A stretch of DNA of 64,000 bases from contig NZ_CP030771.1 in the NCBI RefSeq assembly GCF_006088715.1, positions 5,032,001-5,096,000 on the forward strand, read 5' to 3'. The DNA is from Streptomyces sp. YIM 121038 (GTDB lineage: Bacteria > Actinomycetota > Actinomycetes > Streptomycetales > Streptomycetaceae). The translations under genes were made by a program, and so were the position numbers. This document shows positions 1 to 8,663 of this stretch, in pieces. The notes under the pieces were generated by a model. That model saw only the letters and a list, made by a program, of their open reading frames with translations. It did not search any database and was not told the DNA's origin. The first letter of the stretch is position 1. Each line of letters begins with the position of its first letter.

Positions 1-187
1 TGAGTGCCATCTGCGGGCTCATGTTGCCGTGCGTGGCGAAGTTGCCGAACTCCTGCGAAGCGCCGTTGCCGCTCGCCGAGGTGGTGCCGTGGTCGTTGCC
101 GATGGCGCTCGCGGTGGGTGCCATCGCGGCGGTCATGCCTACTGCGGAAGCGGTGACCGCGGTCGCGGCCATTACCTTCTTGAGCAC
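1..187 (-). CDS. rdlA: Rodlin, 5' part only (runs off the left window edge)
   Basis: Rodlins are secreted proteins that, with chaplins, form the rodlet layer on Streptomyces aerial hyphae and spores. The reading begins MLKKVMAATAV and has an Ala-rich signal peptide ending near TASA, then IGNDHG and the Asn/Gly-rich FGNFATHGNMSPQ stretch shared with the divergent rodlin at 527. Only the first 62 codons are inside the window. The GTG start at 187 is chosen because AGAAGGGA lies just upstream. The divergent pair repeats the rdlA/rdlB layout known in S. coelicolor; which copy is A or B cannot be decided here. Confidence 0.9.
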   Translation of the reverse strand, partial: MLKKVMAATAVTASAVGMTAAMAPTASAIGNDHGTTSASGNGASQEFGNFATHGNMSPQMAL

Positions 188-526
188 AGGATTTCCCTTC
201 TGATGAGCCCCGTCTCAGCCCCTTCCAGGAGCACTTTGGGTAACTACCGCTATGGCCAGTGGTTGCTCCGGTTCACTCGGATGGCCCACCTGCGGGATAT
301 GAACCTCCTACTTCCCTGCAGAGATGGGTGGAAGTAGAAGAAATGACAAAAGGACAAGGGTGGTGCGATCAGCTGATTTCTGTGCTGCGGACGTGTTGTC
401 GGTGCGGTGTCGAGTCCTCTCCGGGAAAAGGATCCGATGGGGTGAACGTGCGCAACCGTGCGCCTGGTAGGCCTGTTGAACCGGGCTGAAGCAAGCCGTG
501 TCTCTGTCCAGGAAAAGGAACAGGAA
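188..526. promoter_or_regulatory. Divergent promoter region between the two rodlin genes
   Basis: About 340 bp without a gene separate the two divergent rodlin starts, so both promoters must lie here. Rodlin and chaplin genes are known targets of the developmental sigma factor BldN in Streptomyces, but no promoter boxes could be assigned by eye. Confidence 0.5.
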
Positions 527-937
527 ATGCTTAAGAAGTCAATGGCAGCGGCCGCGGTCGCCGCGTCCGTCGTCGGAATGTCTGCCGCCGCCGCGCCCAC
601 CGCGCTGGCCATTGGTGACGACAACGGCACCCACTCGATGAGCGGCAACGACGCCAAGCAGGCGTTCGGCAACTCGGCCACGCACGGCCACATGAGCCCG
701 CAGCTCTCGGCCGTCCAGGGCTCGCTGAACAAGCTGTGTGCGGGCGTGCCGATCAAGGCCAACGTGGGCTCGATCGTCGGCCTGGTCCCGGTCGCCGTCC
801 AGGACATCCCGATCCTGTCCGCCCCGCAGAACCAGCAGTGTGTCGAGAACTCGACGCAGGCCAAGGGCGACGAGCCGCTGTCGCACATCCTGGACGACAT
901 CTCCGCGCTGTCCGGCAACGGTGTGAAGAACGGCTGA
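527..937 (+). CDS. rdlB: Rodlin, secreted rodlet-layer protein
   Basis: The 136-residue preprotein has a signal peptide (about residues 1-28, ending PTALA) followed by a mature part of about 108 residues. Family hallmarks are visible: [21 protein letters not shown], two cysteines (NKLCAG and QNQQCVEN) and the conserved end [10 protein letters not shown]. The open frame extends 23 codons further upstream, but ATG 527 is preceded by CAGGAA and begins MLKK exactly as the divergent copy does. Rodlins assemble with chaplins into paired rods on aerial hyphae. Chaplin genes follow in the same direction after a strong terminator. Confidence 0.93.
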   Translation: MLKKSMAAAAVAASVVGMSAAAAPTALAIGDDNGTHSMSGNDAKQAFGNSATHGHMSPQLSAVQGSLNKLCAGVPIKANVGSIVGLVPVAVQDIPILSAPQNQQCVENSTQAKGDEPLSHILDDISALSGNGVKNG

Positions 938-954
938 TCGCACCGCGCTTTCCC

Positions 955-1012
955 GGGTCGCCCGGGCCGCCCGTACCTCGTTTTCGGGGGTGGCGGCCCG
1001 GGCGGCCCTTTT
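955..1012 (+). terminator. Terminator after rodlin gene
   Basis: Arms at 955-971 and 992-1008 form a 17-bp GC stem with a single mismatch and a 20-nt loop, followed by TTTT. It lies 18 bp after the rodlin stop. Confidence 0.8.
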
Positions 1013-1289
1013 CTGTGCCCGTGTGTTGTGCGGCTGCGCCGTGCGGGCTGGGCTTCCGATCCTTTCGGACGCTTCGGTCCGGCTTTCACGCATGGCGTGT
1101 TCAACTCTCCCTGCTTCAGGGCTTCTTGGTCTGCTGAGTCAATCGAGTGAAATTCCGAATCGCGTCACCGTCTCGGTTTCCTCGCCCAGTTCCACTCGTT
1201 AACAGGACTCAGGTCACGGTGCGGGAAGCAAATATTGACCGCCCGGTTTCGACCGCCGTATAGGCGTGACCCGACAGAAGGGAAATGTT
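1013..1289. promoter_or_regulatory. Promoter region of the short chaplin
   Basis: No gene was found between the rodlin terminator and the chaplin GTG. The segment is less GC-rich than its surroundings between about 1130 and 1260, consistent with a promoter. No sigma-factor boxes are assigned. Confidence 0.4.
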
Positions 1290-1523
1290 GTGAAGCTCAA
1301 AAAGAGCGCTGCCATCGTCGCGGGCGCGGTTCTGGCTCTGGGTGTGGCTTCCCCGGCGTTCGCCGACGCCGACGCCAAGGGTGGCGCGCACGGCTCCCCG
1401 GGCGTGCTGTCCGGCAACGTCATCCAGGTTCCCGTCCACGTTCCCGTCAACGTGTGCGGCAACAGCGTCGACCTGATCGCGCTGCTGAACCCGGCGTTCG
1501 GCAACACCTGCGTCAACGACTGA
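1290..1523 (+). CDS. chpD: Short chaplin (ChpD-type position)
   Basis: Short chaplins are small hydrophobic amyloid-forming proteins that coat aerial hyphae. This 77-residue preprotein has a signal peptide (residues 1-25, ending SPAFA) and one chaplin domain starting at GSPGVLSGN, with VPVNVCGN and the family ending LNPAFGNTCVND. The two cysteines at 56 and 74 would form the usual disulfide. GTG 1290 is preferred over the GTG at 1266 because AGAAGGGA sits 6-7 bases before it. The gene lies between rodlin and long chaplin, as chpD does in S. coelicolor; the symbol rests on that position. Confidence 0.9.
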   Translation: MKLKKSAAIVAGAVLALGVASPAFADADAKGGAHGSPGVLSGNVIQVPVHVPVNVCGNSVDLIALLNPAFGNTCVND

Positions 1524-1556
1524 CGCAGCCAGCCCAGCTGTTCAGGCTGCGCCTTC

Positions 1557-1592
1557 GCCGGCCTTGGCGTACCACTCGGTGCCAAGGCCGGC
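1557..1592 (+). terminator. Stem-loop between short and long chaplin genes
   Basis: A perfect 12-bp inverted repeat (1557-1568 and 1581-1592) sits in the 96-bp gap. There is no T-run, so it may end or only reduce transcription into the long chaplin, or protect the short mRNA. Confidence 0.55.
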
Positions 1593-1619
1593 TCCACCGC
1601 ACAGAGGAAGATCACTAGA

Positions 1620-2987
1620 TTGCGACAGGCCCTCAGTAAAGGAATGCTCTCCGCCGCCGCGGCGTCGAGCATCCTGTCTCTGTCTGGCACCTCCGCCCTC
1701 GCGGCTGACGCGAGCGGAGCGGCCCACGGTTCTCCCGGCCTCCTGTCGGGCAACAGCGTGCAGGCCCCGGTGGAAGTGCCGGTGAACGTCTGCGGCAACA
1801 CCGCCGATGCTGCGGCAGGCCTCAACCCGGCGACCGGCAACAGCTGCGCGAACACAGGGCGGTCGGCCCACCCCGAGCGCGTCGCCGCCGCCCGCGCGCA
1901 GCAGCAGCCGGTGGCTCCCGCCCACGAGACGACCACGCCCGCGCGTGAGGCGACGACCGCCGCCCGGGAGGTGAAGAAGCCCGCCCACGTGGCGAATCCC
2001 GCCGGGGAGAAGCCCGCGCACGCGGCGTCGAAGCCCGCCGGGGAAGCGAAGAAGCCCGCCCACGAGCGGCGGACGGCTGCGACCCCGAAGGCGCGGAAGC
2101 CCTCGGCGGCGCACGGCTACGGAGAGCGCTCGGAGGCGCACGACCGCGCGGGCCACGCCGCCCGCGCGGACCACACCGAGCGTGCCGACCACACCGAGCG
2201 TGCCGACCACACCGAGCGTGCCGACCACACCGAGCGCGCCGACCGCTCCAGCCAGCGCGCGACGGCGCACCCCGCCCCGGTGTCCCCCCGGCAGGAGTCC
2301 CGGCCGCACACGTCCCCGCGGCACGCGGCCCCCCGGCACGCCGCCCCGCGGCAGGAGTCCCCCCGTACGCAGCCCCCGGCCGCCAAGCACGCGGCCAGGC
2401 CCGCGGTGGAGGCCGCCCCCAAGCCCGCCGCGCGCCCCGCGGCCGAGCACCCCGCGGCCGAGCCGGTCGCCGAGCGCACCGTCACGACGCCGCCCCCGGC
2501 CCCCCGGCCCGCCGGTTCGGGAGCCACGGCCACGGGTGAGGCCTCGGACTCGCCGGGTCTCCTGTCGGGCAACCTCGGTCAGCTCCCCCTGGAGCCCGTG
2601 CTGAACCTCTGCGGCAACACCGTGGACGTCGTCGCGGCCCTCAACCCGGTCTTCGGCAACCGCTGCGAGGAGGACTCGACGCCCACCCCGCCGCAGGAGC
2701 AGCCGATGCCGCCGCGCGGGAAGCCGCCGGTCCGCCCCGCCGAGCCCACGGCGCCGGAACCGAAGGCTCCGCCCCGGTCGGTGACGCCGCCCGAGGCCCC
2801 CGTGCCGGTGCACGAGGCCCCTGCCGTGCCGCCCGCGCCCCGGGTCGACACCGTCCCTGCCCCTCGGGCCCAGCTCGCGCGGACGGGCGCCGAGCCCGGC
2901 CTGCTCGGTGCCGCGGCGGCGAGCGCCGCACTGCTCGGCGCCGGCGCGGTCCTCTACCGACGCGGACGCGCCACGGCCCGGCCGTAG
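1620..2987 (+). CDS. chpA: Long chaplin with two chaplin domains and LARTG sorting signal
   Basis: Long chaplins are attached to peptidoglycan by sortase and are thought to anchor the short chaplin layer. The 455-residue protein has a signal peptide (about 1-29) and chaplin domain 1 (about 36-78, Cys58 and Cys76). A long Ala/Pro/His/Arg-rich linker with four exact ADHTER repeats follows, then chaplin domain 2 (about 310-355). The end is a cell-wall sorting signal: LARTG at 419-423, a hydrophobic stretch and the basic tail YRRGRATARP. TTG 1620 is chosen because GAGGAAG lies nine bases upstream. Class E sortases that could process it are encoded at 32-35 kb of the same window. Confidence 0.92.
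   Translation: MRQALSKGMLSAAAASSILSLSGTSALAADASGAAHGSPGLLSGNSVQAPVEVPVNVCGNTADAAAGLNPATGNSCANTGRSAHPERVAAARAQQQPVAPAHETTTPAREATTAAREVKKPAHVANPAGEKPAHAASKPAGEAKKPAHERRTAATPKARKPSAAHGYGERSEAHDRAGHAARADHTERADHTERADHTERADHTERADRSSQRATAHPAPVSPRQESRPHTSPRHAAPRHAAPRQESPRTQPPAAKHAARPAVEAAPKPAARPAAEHPAAEPVAERTVTTPPPAPRPAGSGATATGEASDSPGLLSGNLGQLPLEPVLNLCGNTVDVVAALNPVFGNRCEEDSTPTPPQEQPMPPRGKPPVRPAEPTAPEPKAPPRSVTPPEAPVPVHEAPAVPPAPRVDTVPAPRAQLARTGAEPGLLGAAAASAALLGAGAVLYRRGRATARP
2163..2234 (+). repeat. Four tandem 18-bp repeats in long chaplin linker
   Basis: Units at 2163-2180, 2181-2198, 2199-2216 and 2217-2234. The last three are identical and the first differs at a few bases. Each encodes Arg-Ala-Asp-His-Thr-Glu, so copy number can change without a frameshift. 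Confidence 0.9.
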
Positions 2988-3009
2988 CCGCACGGTCACC
3001 ACGGGAAGC

Positions 3010-3048
3010 CTGGGGGGCCGACCCGATCCGGGTCGGCCCCCCACGCTT
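3010..3048 (+). terminator. Terminator after long chaplin
   Basis: A perfect 13-bp GC stem (3012-3024 and 3030-3042) with a 5-nt loop is followed by ACGCTTTT. It lies between the convergent long chaplin and ATP-grasp genes and could serve both. Confidence 0.8.
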
Positions 3049-3066
3049 TTCGCATGTCCGGGCCGC

Positions 3067-4299
3067 TCAGCTCCCGAGCCGCTCCGGTTCCCGTACGCCG
3101 GTCCGTGACGCCGGTACGGCACGCGCGCGTACGCGTTCACGCAGCCGCCGCGCGACATTGCGGCCCCACAGGCTGCGCAGGGCCGTGCCGGGGGCGCGGT
3201 CGTCCGGGGCGTGCCAGGCCAGCTCGCGCGCCGTGCTCTGGTGCGGGAGGAGCGCGCTCAGCGGGGCGTAGTTCTCCACCAGGAAGGTGCGGCCGGGCAG
3301 GGGGCGCGGCGTGGACAGGGGGCGGTGCGTCAGGTCCAGGTGCAGCGCGCGTACGACGTCGAGCTCGGCGCCGTCGGCGAAGAGGCGGAACTGGGCGCCG
3401 GGGCGCGGGTTGAAGTCGAGCAGGTGGTACGTGCCGGTGGCGGCGTCCTGGCGGAAGTCGAGGTCGAAGACGCCCCGGTAGCCGACCGTCGTCATGAGCC
3501 GGGCGGTGAGCGCCTCCAGGGCGGGGTTGGGCACCCACTCGCCGCGCACGGTGATGCCCGCCGCGCGGGGCCAGGCGCGCAGCTTGCGCCCCGTGCCGCC
3601 GCCGTGCACGCGGCCGTCGCGGCCCACGTACCCGTGCACGAACCAGTCGCTGCCGCCGCCCGCCGCCACGAAGGCCTGGAGCAGCAGGGGGCTGCCCGCC
3701 TCCGCACCGCGCTCGAACAGGGCCGCGGCCTCGCCGGGGGAGCGGACGACCACCGTGCTGTGCAGGCCCGCGTCGCGGGGCAGACACCAGGGACGGCTCC
3801 ACTTCGCCACCGTCGCCGGGCCGAGGCTGCGGGCGACCGCAGCGGCCCGGCTCGCCGAGTCCGGCAGCTCGGTCCGCGGGTGCGGTACTCCGGCGGCCGC
3901 GCACAGCTCGGCGAGCGCCGCCTTGTCCGCCACGCTCTCCGCCGTGCCGGGTGCCATCGCGGGCAGCAGGAACCGGTCGCTCAGCTCGGTCCGCAGGGCG
4001 CTGACGGCCAGGGCGCCCGCGTCGTCCAGGGGGATCAGGACGGCGGGCCCGCGCAGGGTGGCGGCGACGCGGAGCAGCGCGGCGGCCACCTCCGCCGGGG
4101 GCGCGGCGGGCCCGGGCGGCGGGTGCATCCGGTGCAGATAGCGCGAGCGGGCCACCGGGCTGTGCGCGTCGGCTGCGACCAGGTGCACCTCCACTCCCGC
4201 ACGCCCCAGGGAGCGCACCGCGCCCAGCGTTCCGTGGTGGAAGGAATTCCTGTCGATCCGCAGCAGGACCGCGGGGATGCGTGTATCCAGACGCTGCAC
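3067..4299 (-). CDS. ATP-grasp enzyme of unknown substrate beside the polysaccharide operon
   Basis: The 410-residue protein resembles the ATP-grasp / carbamoyl-phosphate-synthase-like family, which activates a carboxylate with ATP and joins it to an amine or other nucleophile. Visible support: an N-terminal Rossmann-like start (AVLLRIDRNSFHHGTLGAVRSLGRAG), an ATP-grasp-like central part (ADKAALAELCAAAGVPHPRT), and the metal-binding segment FDLDFR...LLDFNPRPGAQ. The open frame reaches 4428 but would overlap the divergent gene; GTG 4299 is preceded by AAGGGCG. It may decorate an envelope polymer. Substrate unknown. Confidence 0.72.
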   Translation of the reverse strand: MQRLDTRIPAVLLRIDRNSFHHGTLGAVRSLGRAGVEVHLVAADAHSPVARSRYLHRMHPPPGPAAPPAEVAAALLRVAATLRGPAVLIPLDDAGALAVSALRTELSDRFLLPAMAPGTAESVADKAALAELCAAAGVPHPRTELPDSASRAAAVARSLGPATVAKWSRPWCLPRDAGLHSTVVVRSPGEAAALFERGAEAGSPLLLQAFVAAGGGSDWFVHGYVGRDGRVHGGGTGRKLRAWPRAAGITVRGEWVPNPALEALTARLMTTVGYRGVFDLDFRQDAATGTYHLLDFNPRPGAQFRLFADGAELDVVRALHLDLTHRPLSTPRPLPGRTFLVENYAPLSALLPHQSTARELAWHAPDDRAPGTALRSLWGRNVARRLRERVRARAVPASRTGVREPERLGS

Positions 4300-4426
4300 T
4301 TTCGCCCTTACTGTCCGATCGCCCAAAGGGGCGATCTGTCGGCGCGGAGGATTAGGAGCTCGATTGGCGCAATAAACATAAAAATGACTGAGCGTCAGTA
4401 AGCGGAGGCGGAATCGAGGAGCAGGC

Positions 4427-5728
4427 ATGAGGACCCGACACAGTCATCGACGCGGTAAACGCGCGGTCTTTATCGCCGCCGGAGTCATTATGTCGGCCGT
4501 GCTGGCCGCCGGGCCGGGATACGCGGTGGACGTCCGGCGTGCCGACGACCCGCCCCCGCCCGCCACGCCTGCGCCGGCCGCCCCGGCGACCCCCGCGACC
4601 CCGGCGACCCCCGAGACTCCGGCGACCCCGGCCACCCCTGTGCCCGCGAGCCCGGTCGCTCCCCGGCCGCCCGCCGCCCCCGCCGTGCCGTCGCCCGCCG
4701 AGCCTGCCGAGCCTGCCGAACCCGCGGGAGCGAGCACCTTCGGCGCGTACGTCGACTACGGCTCGCGCGGCCCCCGCCGGATCAAGGAGCTCAGCGAGTG
4801 GCTCGGCGGCGCGGAGCTGCGGGTCGGGCACACGTACCTGCCGGGGGACCGGTGGAGCAACATCGAGGGCGCGCCCGACTTCCTGGAGAGCTGGGCGGAC
4901 TGGCGCAAGGAGAAGGACGACCGGCTCTTCGTGCTGAACGTGCCGATGCTCGACCGCAACGAGGAGGGCGTCGGTGACTACGCGGTGCGCTCGCTGCTGC
5001 GCCGGGGCGCGGCGGGCGAGTTCGACGAGCACTACCGGGTGCTCGCGCGGCGCCTGGTCGACCTCGGGGTGCCGGACACGGTCCTCGTGCTCGGCTGGGA
5101 GATGAACGGCATCACGTACACGCACCGGTGCGCTCCCGACCCGGAGTCCTGGAAGGCGTACTGGAAGCGCATCGTCACGGCCATGCGCGCGGTGCCCGGG
5201 CAGAAGTTCAGGTTCGACTTCACGCCGAGCCGCGGCCGGGACGCCGTTCCCTGGACCGAGTGCTATCCCGGTGACGACGTCGTCGACATCATCGGCATGG
5301 ACTCGTACGACCAGCCGCGGGGCATGGCGTTCGACGAGCAGGTGAGCGAGCCGTACGGGCTCCAGCACCACGTCGAGTTCGCGGCGCGGCACAAGAAGGC
5401 CATCTCGTATCCCGAATGGGGTCTGTTCCGCAACGGGGACAACGCGGAGTACATGCGTCGCATGCTGGCCTGGATGGACGACAAGCAGCCGCTCTACAAC
5501 ACCATCACCGACTACTGCCCGCACGGCGTGTGGCAGTGCTCCACCAACCCCCGGTCCTCGCGGGTCTACCGCGAACTCCTCACCGGACGCGGGGACACGC
5601 CGCCGAAGCCGACCGAGCCGAAGCCGACCCCGACCGAGTGTTCCCCGCTGGACCTCGGCGACTGGGTCGAGTACTGGCTGGGAGGCAAGCTGTGCCTGCG
5701 CTTCGACTGGTGGCGCAGGGACCGCTGA
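4427..5728 (+). CDS. Secreted GH26-like glycoside hydrolase
   Basis: The 433-residue protein has a signal peptide or N-terminal anchor (about 12-33) and a 60-residue Pro/Ala/Thr-rich linker. A catalytic domain (about 103-395) resembling family 26 beta-mannanases follows. The candidate acid/base is the Glu in LGWEMNGITYTHR and the candidate nucleophile the Glu in SYPEWGLFRNGDN. The C-terminal tail contains two further cysteines and may be disulfide-linked. ATG 4427 has CGAGGA upstream. It lies convergent to the end of the polysaccharide operon, so it may trim or release that polymer; this role is inferred. Confidence 0.8.
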   Translation: MRTRHSHRRGKRAVFIAAGVIMSAVLAAGPGYAVDVRRADDPPPPATPAPAAPATPATPATPETPATPATPVPASPVAPRPPAAPAVPSPAEPAEPAEPAGASTFGAYVDYGSRGPRRIKELSEWLGGAELRVGHTYLPGDRWSNIEGAPDFLESWADWRKEKDDRLFVLNVPMLDRNEEGVGDYAVRSLLRRGAAGEFDEHYRVLARRLVDLGVPDTVLVLGWEMNGITYTHRCAPDPESWKAYWKRIVTAMRAVPGQKFRFDFTPSRGRDAVPWTECYPGDDVVDIIGMDSYDQPRGMAFDEQVSEPYGLQHHVEFAARHKKAISYPEWGLFRNGDNAEYMRRMLAWMDDKQPLYNTITDYCPHGVWQCSTNPRSSRVYRELLTGRGDTPPKPTEPKPTPTECSPLDLGDWVEYWLGGKLCLRFDWWRRDR

Positions 5729-5762
5729 GGCGGACCGCACAGTCGGTCGCGGTGGCGCGGAC

Positions 5763-6881
5763 CTACTCGGGGGCCGCGTCACCGCGACGCTCACGCCGGG
5801 CGTCGAGCAGCCGCTTGCCCCAGCGGCGCCCGGCCGCCGAGGCGGCGGCCGCGGCGAGCAGCGGGGCCGTGCCGGTACCGGCCAGCAGATAGCGGCGGTT
5901 GACGACCGGGTCGGGGCGCCAGTGCCGCTTGTAGGGCTCGGTGCCGCGCAACAGGCTGAGCGTGCGGGGCCGTTCGCCCGCGGTGTGCCGGGTGCAGGCG
6001 TCCAGGAGCATGGTCGCCACGTCCGCCTTGCGCTCCCGCAGCAGCGGATGGGCGCCGTACAGATAGCCCCCGGCCAGGCCGCCGGACAGGAGGGTCAGAT
6101 CCGCGGCCATCACCTCGCCGTCCAGGCGGAACTCGGTGACGACCGCCTCGCCCGCGGCGACCATGGGCCGCACCGAGCGGATCAGATGCTCCCGGAAGCG
6201 CGGCCGCAGGTGCTCGGTGGTCACCTTCCGCCCCTCCCACTGGAGTTGGTGCAGGCGCAGCAGCGTCGCCAGGGACTCCGGTACGTCCTCCGCGGGGACG
6301 ACGTGTGACTCCACGCCGAGCTTCGCGAGTTTGCGCAGCTTGGCGCGGGTGCGCTGGGCCCGGGGCGTCGGCAGCCGGGCGAGCAGCTCCTCCATGGGCA
6401 GCGGGGGGAGCTCGAGGCACGGCGAATCGTCCACGACGTGCCGGGGCCCGCGCCAGCGCGCGTGCACGCGTTCCACACAGCCGCCCGGGCGGACCTCGCG
6501 GAAGTCGAGCAGGGCGCCGCGCGCCAGGCCCGCGAGGCCCTCGGTCAGGGCGTGCAGGCCCTCGTCGGCGGCCGTTTCGTCGAGCAGTACGTCGGTGAAG
6601 TCGGAGATGGCGCCGCCCAGCGGGGTCAGCACGGGCAGCGGGCCGCGGGCCCGCATGAGGGGCGCCGCCGCGACCAGCTCCTCGCCGTCCCGTACCAGCA
6701 GGACCCGCAGCCGCCCCCGGGTGCCGTACGACTGCCACCAGGAGGACAGCCAGGCGTGGCTCTGGAACGGCGTCGCCGCGTGGCAGGCCCGGTAGAGCCG
6801 CCCCCAGGGCGCGCCCAGGCGCTCGAACTCCTCCTCCCGTACGCAGAGTTCGACCGCCATCCGGCCGGCCGTCGCCGTCAC
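5763..6881 (-). CDS. GNAT-fold (CelD/BcsL-like) acyltransferase, last gene of polysaccharide operon
   Basis: The 372-residue protein resembles the GNAT-like proteins of polysaccharide loci (CelD/BcsL or FemAB-like fold). Typical pieces are FQSHAWLSSWWQSY near residue 40, a central LRLHQLQWEGR, and the late GGYLYGAHPLLRERKADVATMLL and LLRGTEPYKRHW segments that mark the acyl-donor domain. Its ATG overlaps the stop of the Wzz-like gene by four bases, so it is translationally coupled. It probably acylates a sugar or precursor of the exopolymer in the cytoplasm; the substrate cannot be read from the sequence. Confidence 0.78.
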   Translation of the reverse strand: MTATAGRMAVELCVREEEFERLGAPWGRLYRACHAATPFQSHAWLSSWWQSYGTRGRLRVLLVRDGEELVAAAPLMRARGPLPVLTPLGGAISDFTDVLLDETAADEGLHALTEGLAGLARGALLDFREVRPGGCVERVHARWRGPRHVVDDSPCLELPPLPMEELLARLPTPRAQRTRAKLRKLAKLGVESHVVPAEDVPESLATLLRLHQLQWEGRKVTTEHLRPRFREHLIRSVRPMVAAGEAVVTEFRLDGEVMAADLTLLSGGLAGGYLYGAHPLLRERKADVATMLLDACTRHTAGERPRTLSLLRGTEPYKRHWRPDPVVNRRYLLAGTGTAPLLAAAAASAAGRRWGKRLLDARRERRGDAAPE

Positions 6882-7522
6882 ACCGCGTCCCCGGCCAGGA
6901 CCGGAGTCGGCGCGGGCACGGCGGCCGTGCCCGCCCGCGCGGCGGGGCGCCGGGGCCTGACGAGGAGGGCGAGACCGCCGAGGAGGCCGCCCGCGCTGGT
7001 GCCGACCAGGGCGCTCACCGGCGTGGACACCGACGAGGGCGCGGTGGGCTTCAGCGCGCGCGAGAACGGGAGCAACTTGATCTGGGTGCTCTTCTTGGTG
7101 TGGTTGGCGCTGACCGTGAGGGAGCGCGCCACGGCGTTGGCGGTGAGTGCGGCCTCGCCCGGGTGGGCCGAGGACGCGGTGATGGCGATCATCGGCGCGT
7201 CCGGCGAGGTCGCCACGCGCACGCTGTCCTTGAGCTGCGTGGGCGACATGCCCGCCGCGACCTGGGCGTCACCGAGGACGGCCAGCTGGGTCGCGACCCG
7301 GCCGTAGGCCTGCGCGTAGCCGATGGCCGTCGAGGGGTCCGCGCGCTCCTGCGGCACGGCGATGACGTAGCTGGTCGCCGCGTACTGCGGGGTGTGCAGG
7401 ACGCCGTACGCGCCGCCCGCGGTGGCACCGAGCAGCGCGCAGGCGGGCAGCGGCCACCAGCGGGGCAGCCGGGCCAGACGGGCGCGCGCGGCACCGGACC
7501 GGGCGGGGAAGGGGTTACGCAT
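6878..7522 (-). CDS. Wzz/YveK-like polysaccharide chain-length protein
   Basis: The 214-residue protein has the layout of a polysaccharide co-polymerase: an N-terminal membrane helix (about 24-41), an extracytoplasmic domain with YAATSYVIAVPQ and AITASSAHPGEAALTANAVA, and a second helix (about 165-188) followed by a short cytoplasmic tail. There is no Walker motif or tyrosine cluster, so it lacks the kinase half of BY-kinases. Such proteins set chain length together with a Wzy-type polymerase, which is encoded upstream at 11,330. Its start overlaps the glycosyltransferase gene by eight bases. Confidence 0.8.
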   Translation of the reverse strand: MRNPFPARSGAARARLARLPRWWPLPACALLGATAGGAYGVLHTPQYAATSYVIAVPQERADPSTAIGYAQAYGRVATQLAVLGDAQVAAGMSPTQLKDSVRVATSPDAPMIAITASSAHPGEAALTANAVARSLTVSANHTKKSTQIKLLPFSRALKPTAPSSVSTPVSALVGTSAGGLLGGLALLVRPRRPAARAGTAAVPAPTPVLAGDAV

Positions 7523-8663
7523 CGAAGGTCACCTCCGAGGTCGAGCCGGAGAGGGCCGACTCGTAGACGTTCATCAGCTGCCCGGCGCTGCGGGCGACGC
7601 TGTAGTGGTGGGCGGCGGGCGGTGCCGGGCGGGGCGCGGTGCCGCGCGGGCGCAGGGTGTGCAGCGCGCGGGCGAGGGCGTCCGGGTCGCTCGGGCAGGG
7701 CATGGCGAGGCCGCGCTCGGCGCAGGGACGGGCGTCGATGGCCGGACAGTCGGCGTAGAGCACGGGAAGCCCGCTGGCCAGGCCCTCCAGGAGGGCGAGC
7801 CCGAAGGCCTCCTCGGGCGAGGGGGAGGCGAGCGCGTCCATGGCCGACAGGAGGGCGGGCAGGTCGGTACCGTCCGACGGGGTGGCTTCGGGCTCGTGCC
7901 GGGCCTCCCCCGCGAAGCGCACGCGGCCCGAGATCCGCAGCCGCTCGGCGAGCTCCCGCAGCTCGGCCTCCTGTGGTCCCGTGCCGACGAGCACGGCCAG
8001 GACGTCCTCCGGGAGCTGGGCGACGGCGCGCAGCAGGACGTCGAAGCGCTTGCCGGGCGTGAGGCGGCCCACTCCCCCGACGACGTAGGCGTCCTCCGGC
8101 AGGTCCAGACGGCGGCGTGTGATCGCGCGGGCGGCGGGGTCGAAGCGGAAGCGATCCGCGTCGATGCCGTTCGGTACGACGCTGATGCGCTGCCGGGGCA
8201 CTCCCCACCGGTGCAGACGCCGGGCGACCGCGGGTGACACGGCGACGGTGACGCGGCCGAGGCGCTCCCCGGCGAGGTACAAGGCGCGTACGCCGCTCGT
8301 CAGGGGCCGCCCCTCCATCTGGGACTCGCCCAGCGAGTGCTCGGTGGCCACCACCGCGCGAACGCCCGCGAGGCGGGCGGCGATCCGGCCGTACAGACAG
8401 GCCCGGTACAGATGGGTGTGGACCACGTCGTAGTGCCCGGCGCGGATCAGCTTGGTGAGCCGGGGCAGGGCGGACAGATCGCGATTGCCCGACATGCCGA
8501 GGTGGGTGACGCGGGTGCCCTCGGCCATGATCTGGCGGGCGACGGAGCCGGGGTTGGTGAGCGTGACGACGTCGCAGCTGGCGGGCAAGTGCCGCAGCAT
8601 CAAACGGAGTTGCTGCTCCGCGCCGCCCATGCCGAGGCCGGTGATGACGTGCAGGGCCCTCAC
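7515..8663 (-). CDS. GT4-family glycosyltransferase
   Basis: The 382-residue cytoplasmic GT-B enzyme opens with MRALHVITGLGMGGAEQQL, the acceptor-domain signature of family 4. The nucleotide-sugar half contains VVGGVGRLTPGKRFDVLL and the E-x7-E motif EEAFGLALLE. VVPNGIDADRF is also typical. GTG 8663 overlaps the deacetylase stop by four bases. It probably adds one sugar to the lipid-linked repeat unit; donor and linkage are unknown. Confidence 0.9.
   Translation of the reverse strand: MRALHVITGLGMGGAEQQLRLMLRHLPASCDVVTLTNPGSVARQIMAEGTRVTHLGMSGNRDLSALPRLTKLIRAGHYDVVHTHLYRACLYGRIAARLAGVRAVVATEHSLGESQMEGRPLTSGVRALYLAGERLGRVTVAVSPAVARRLHRWGVPRQRISVVPNGIDADRFRFDPAARAITRRRLDLPEDAYVVGGVGRLTPGKRFDVLLRAVAQLPEDVLAVLVGTGPQEAELRELAERLRISGRVRFAGEARHEPEATPSDGTDLPALLSAMDALASPSPEEAFGLALLEGLASGLPVLYADCPAIDARPCAERGLAMPCPSDPDALARALHTLRPRGTAPRPAPPAAHHYSVARSAGQLMNVYESALSGSTSEVTFDA

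Noticed and set aside
188..526. BldN-dependent promoter boxes for the rodlin genes
   Set aside because: Expected from biology, but no pair of boxes stood out reliably by eye; left as unannotated promoter region.
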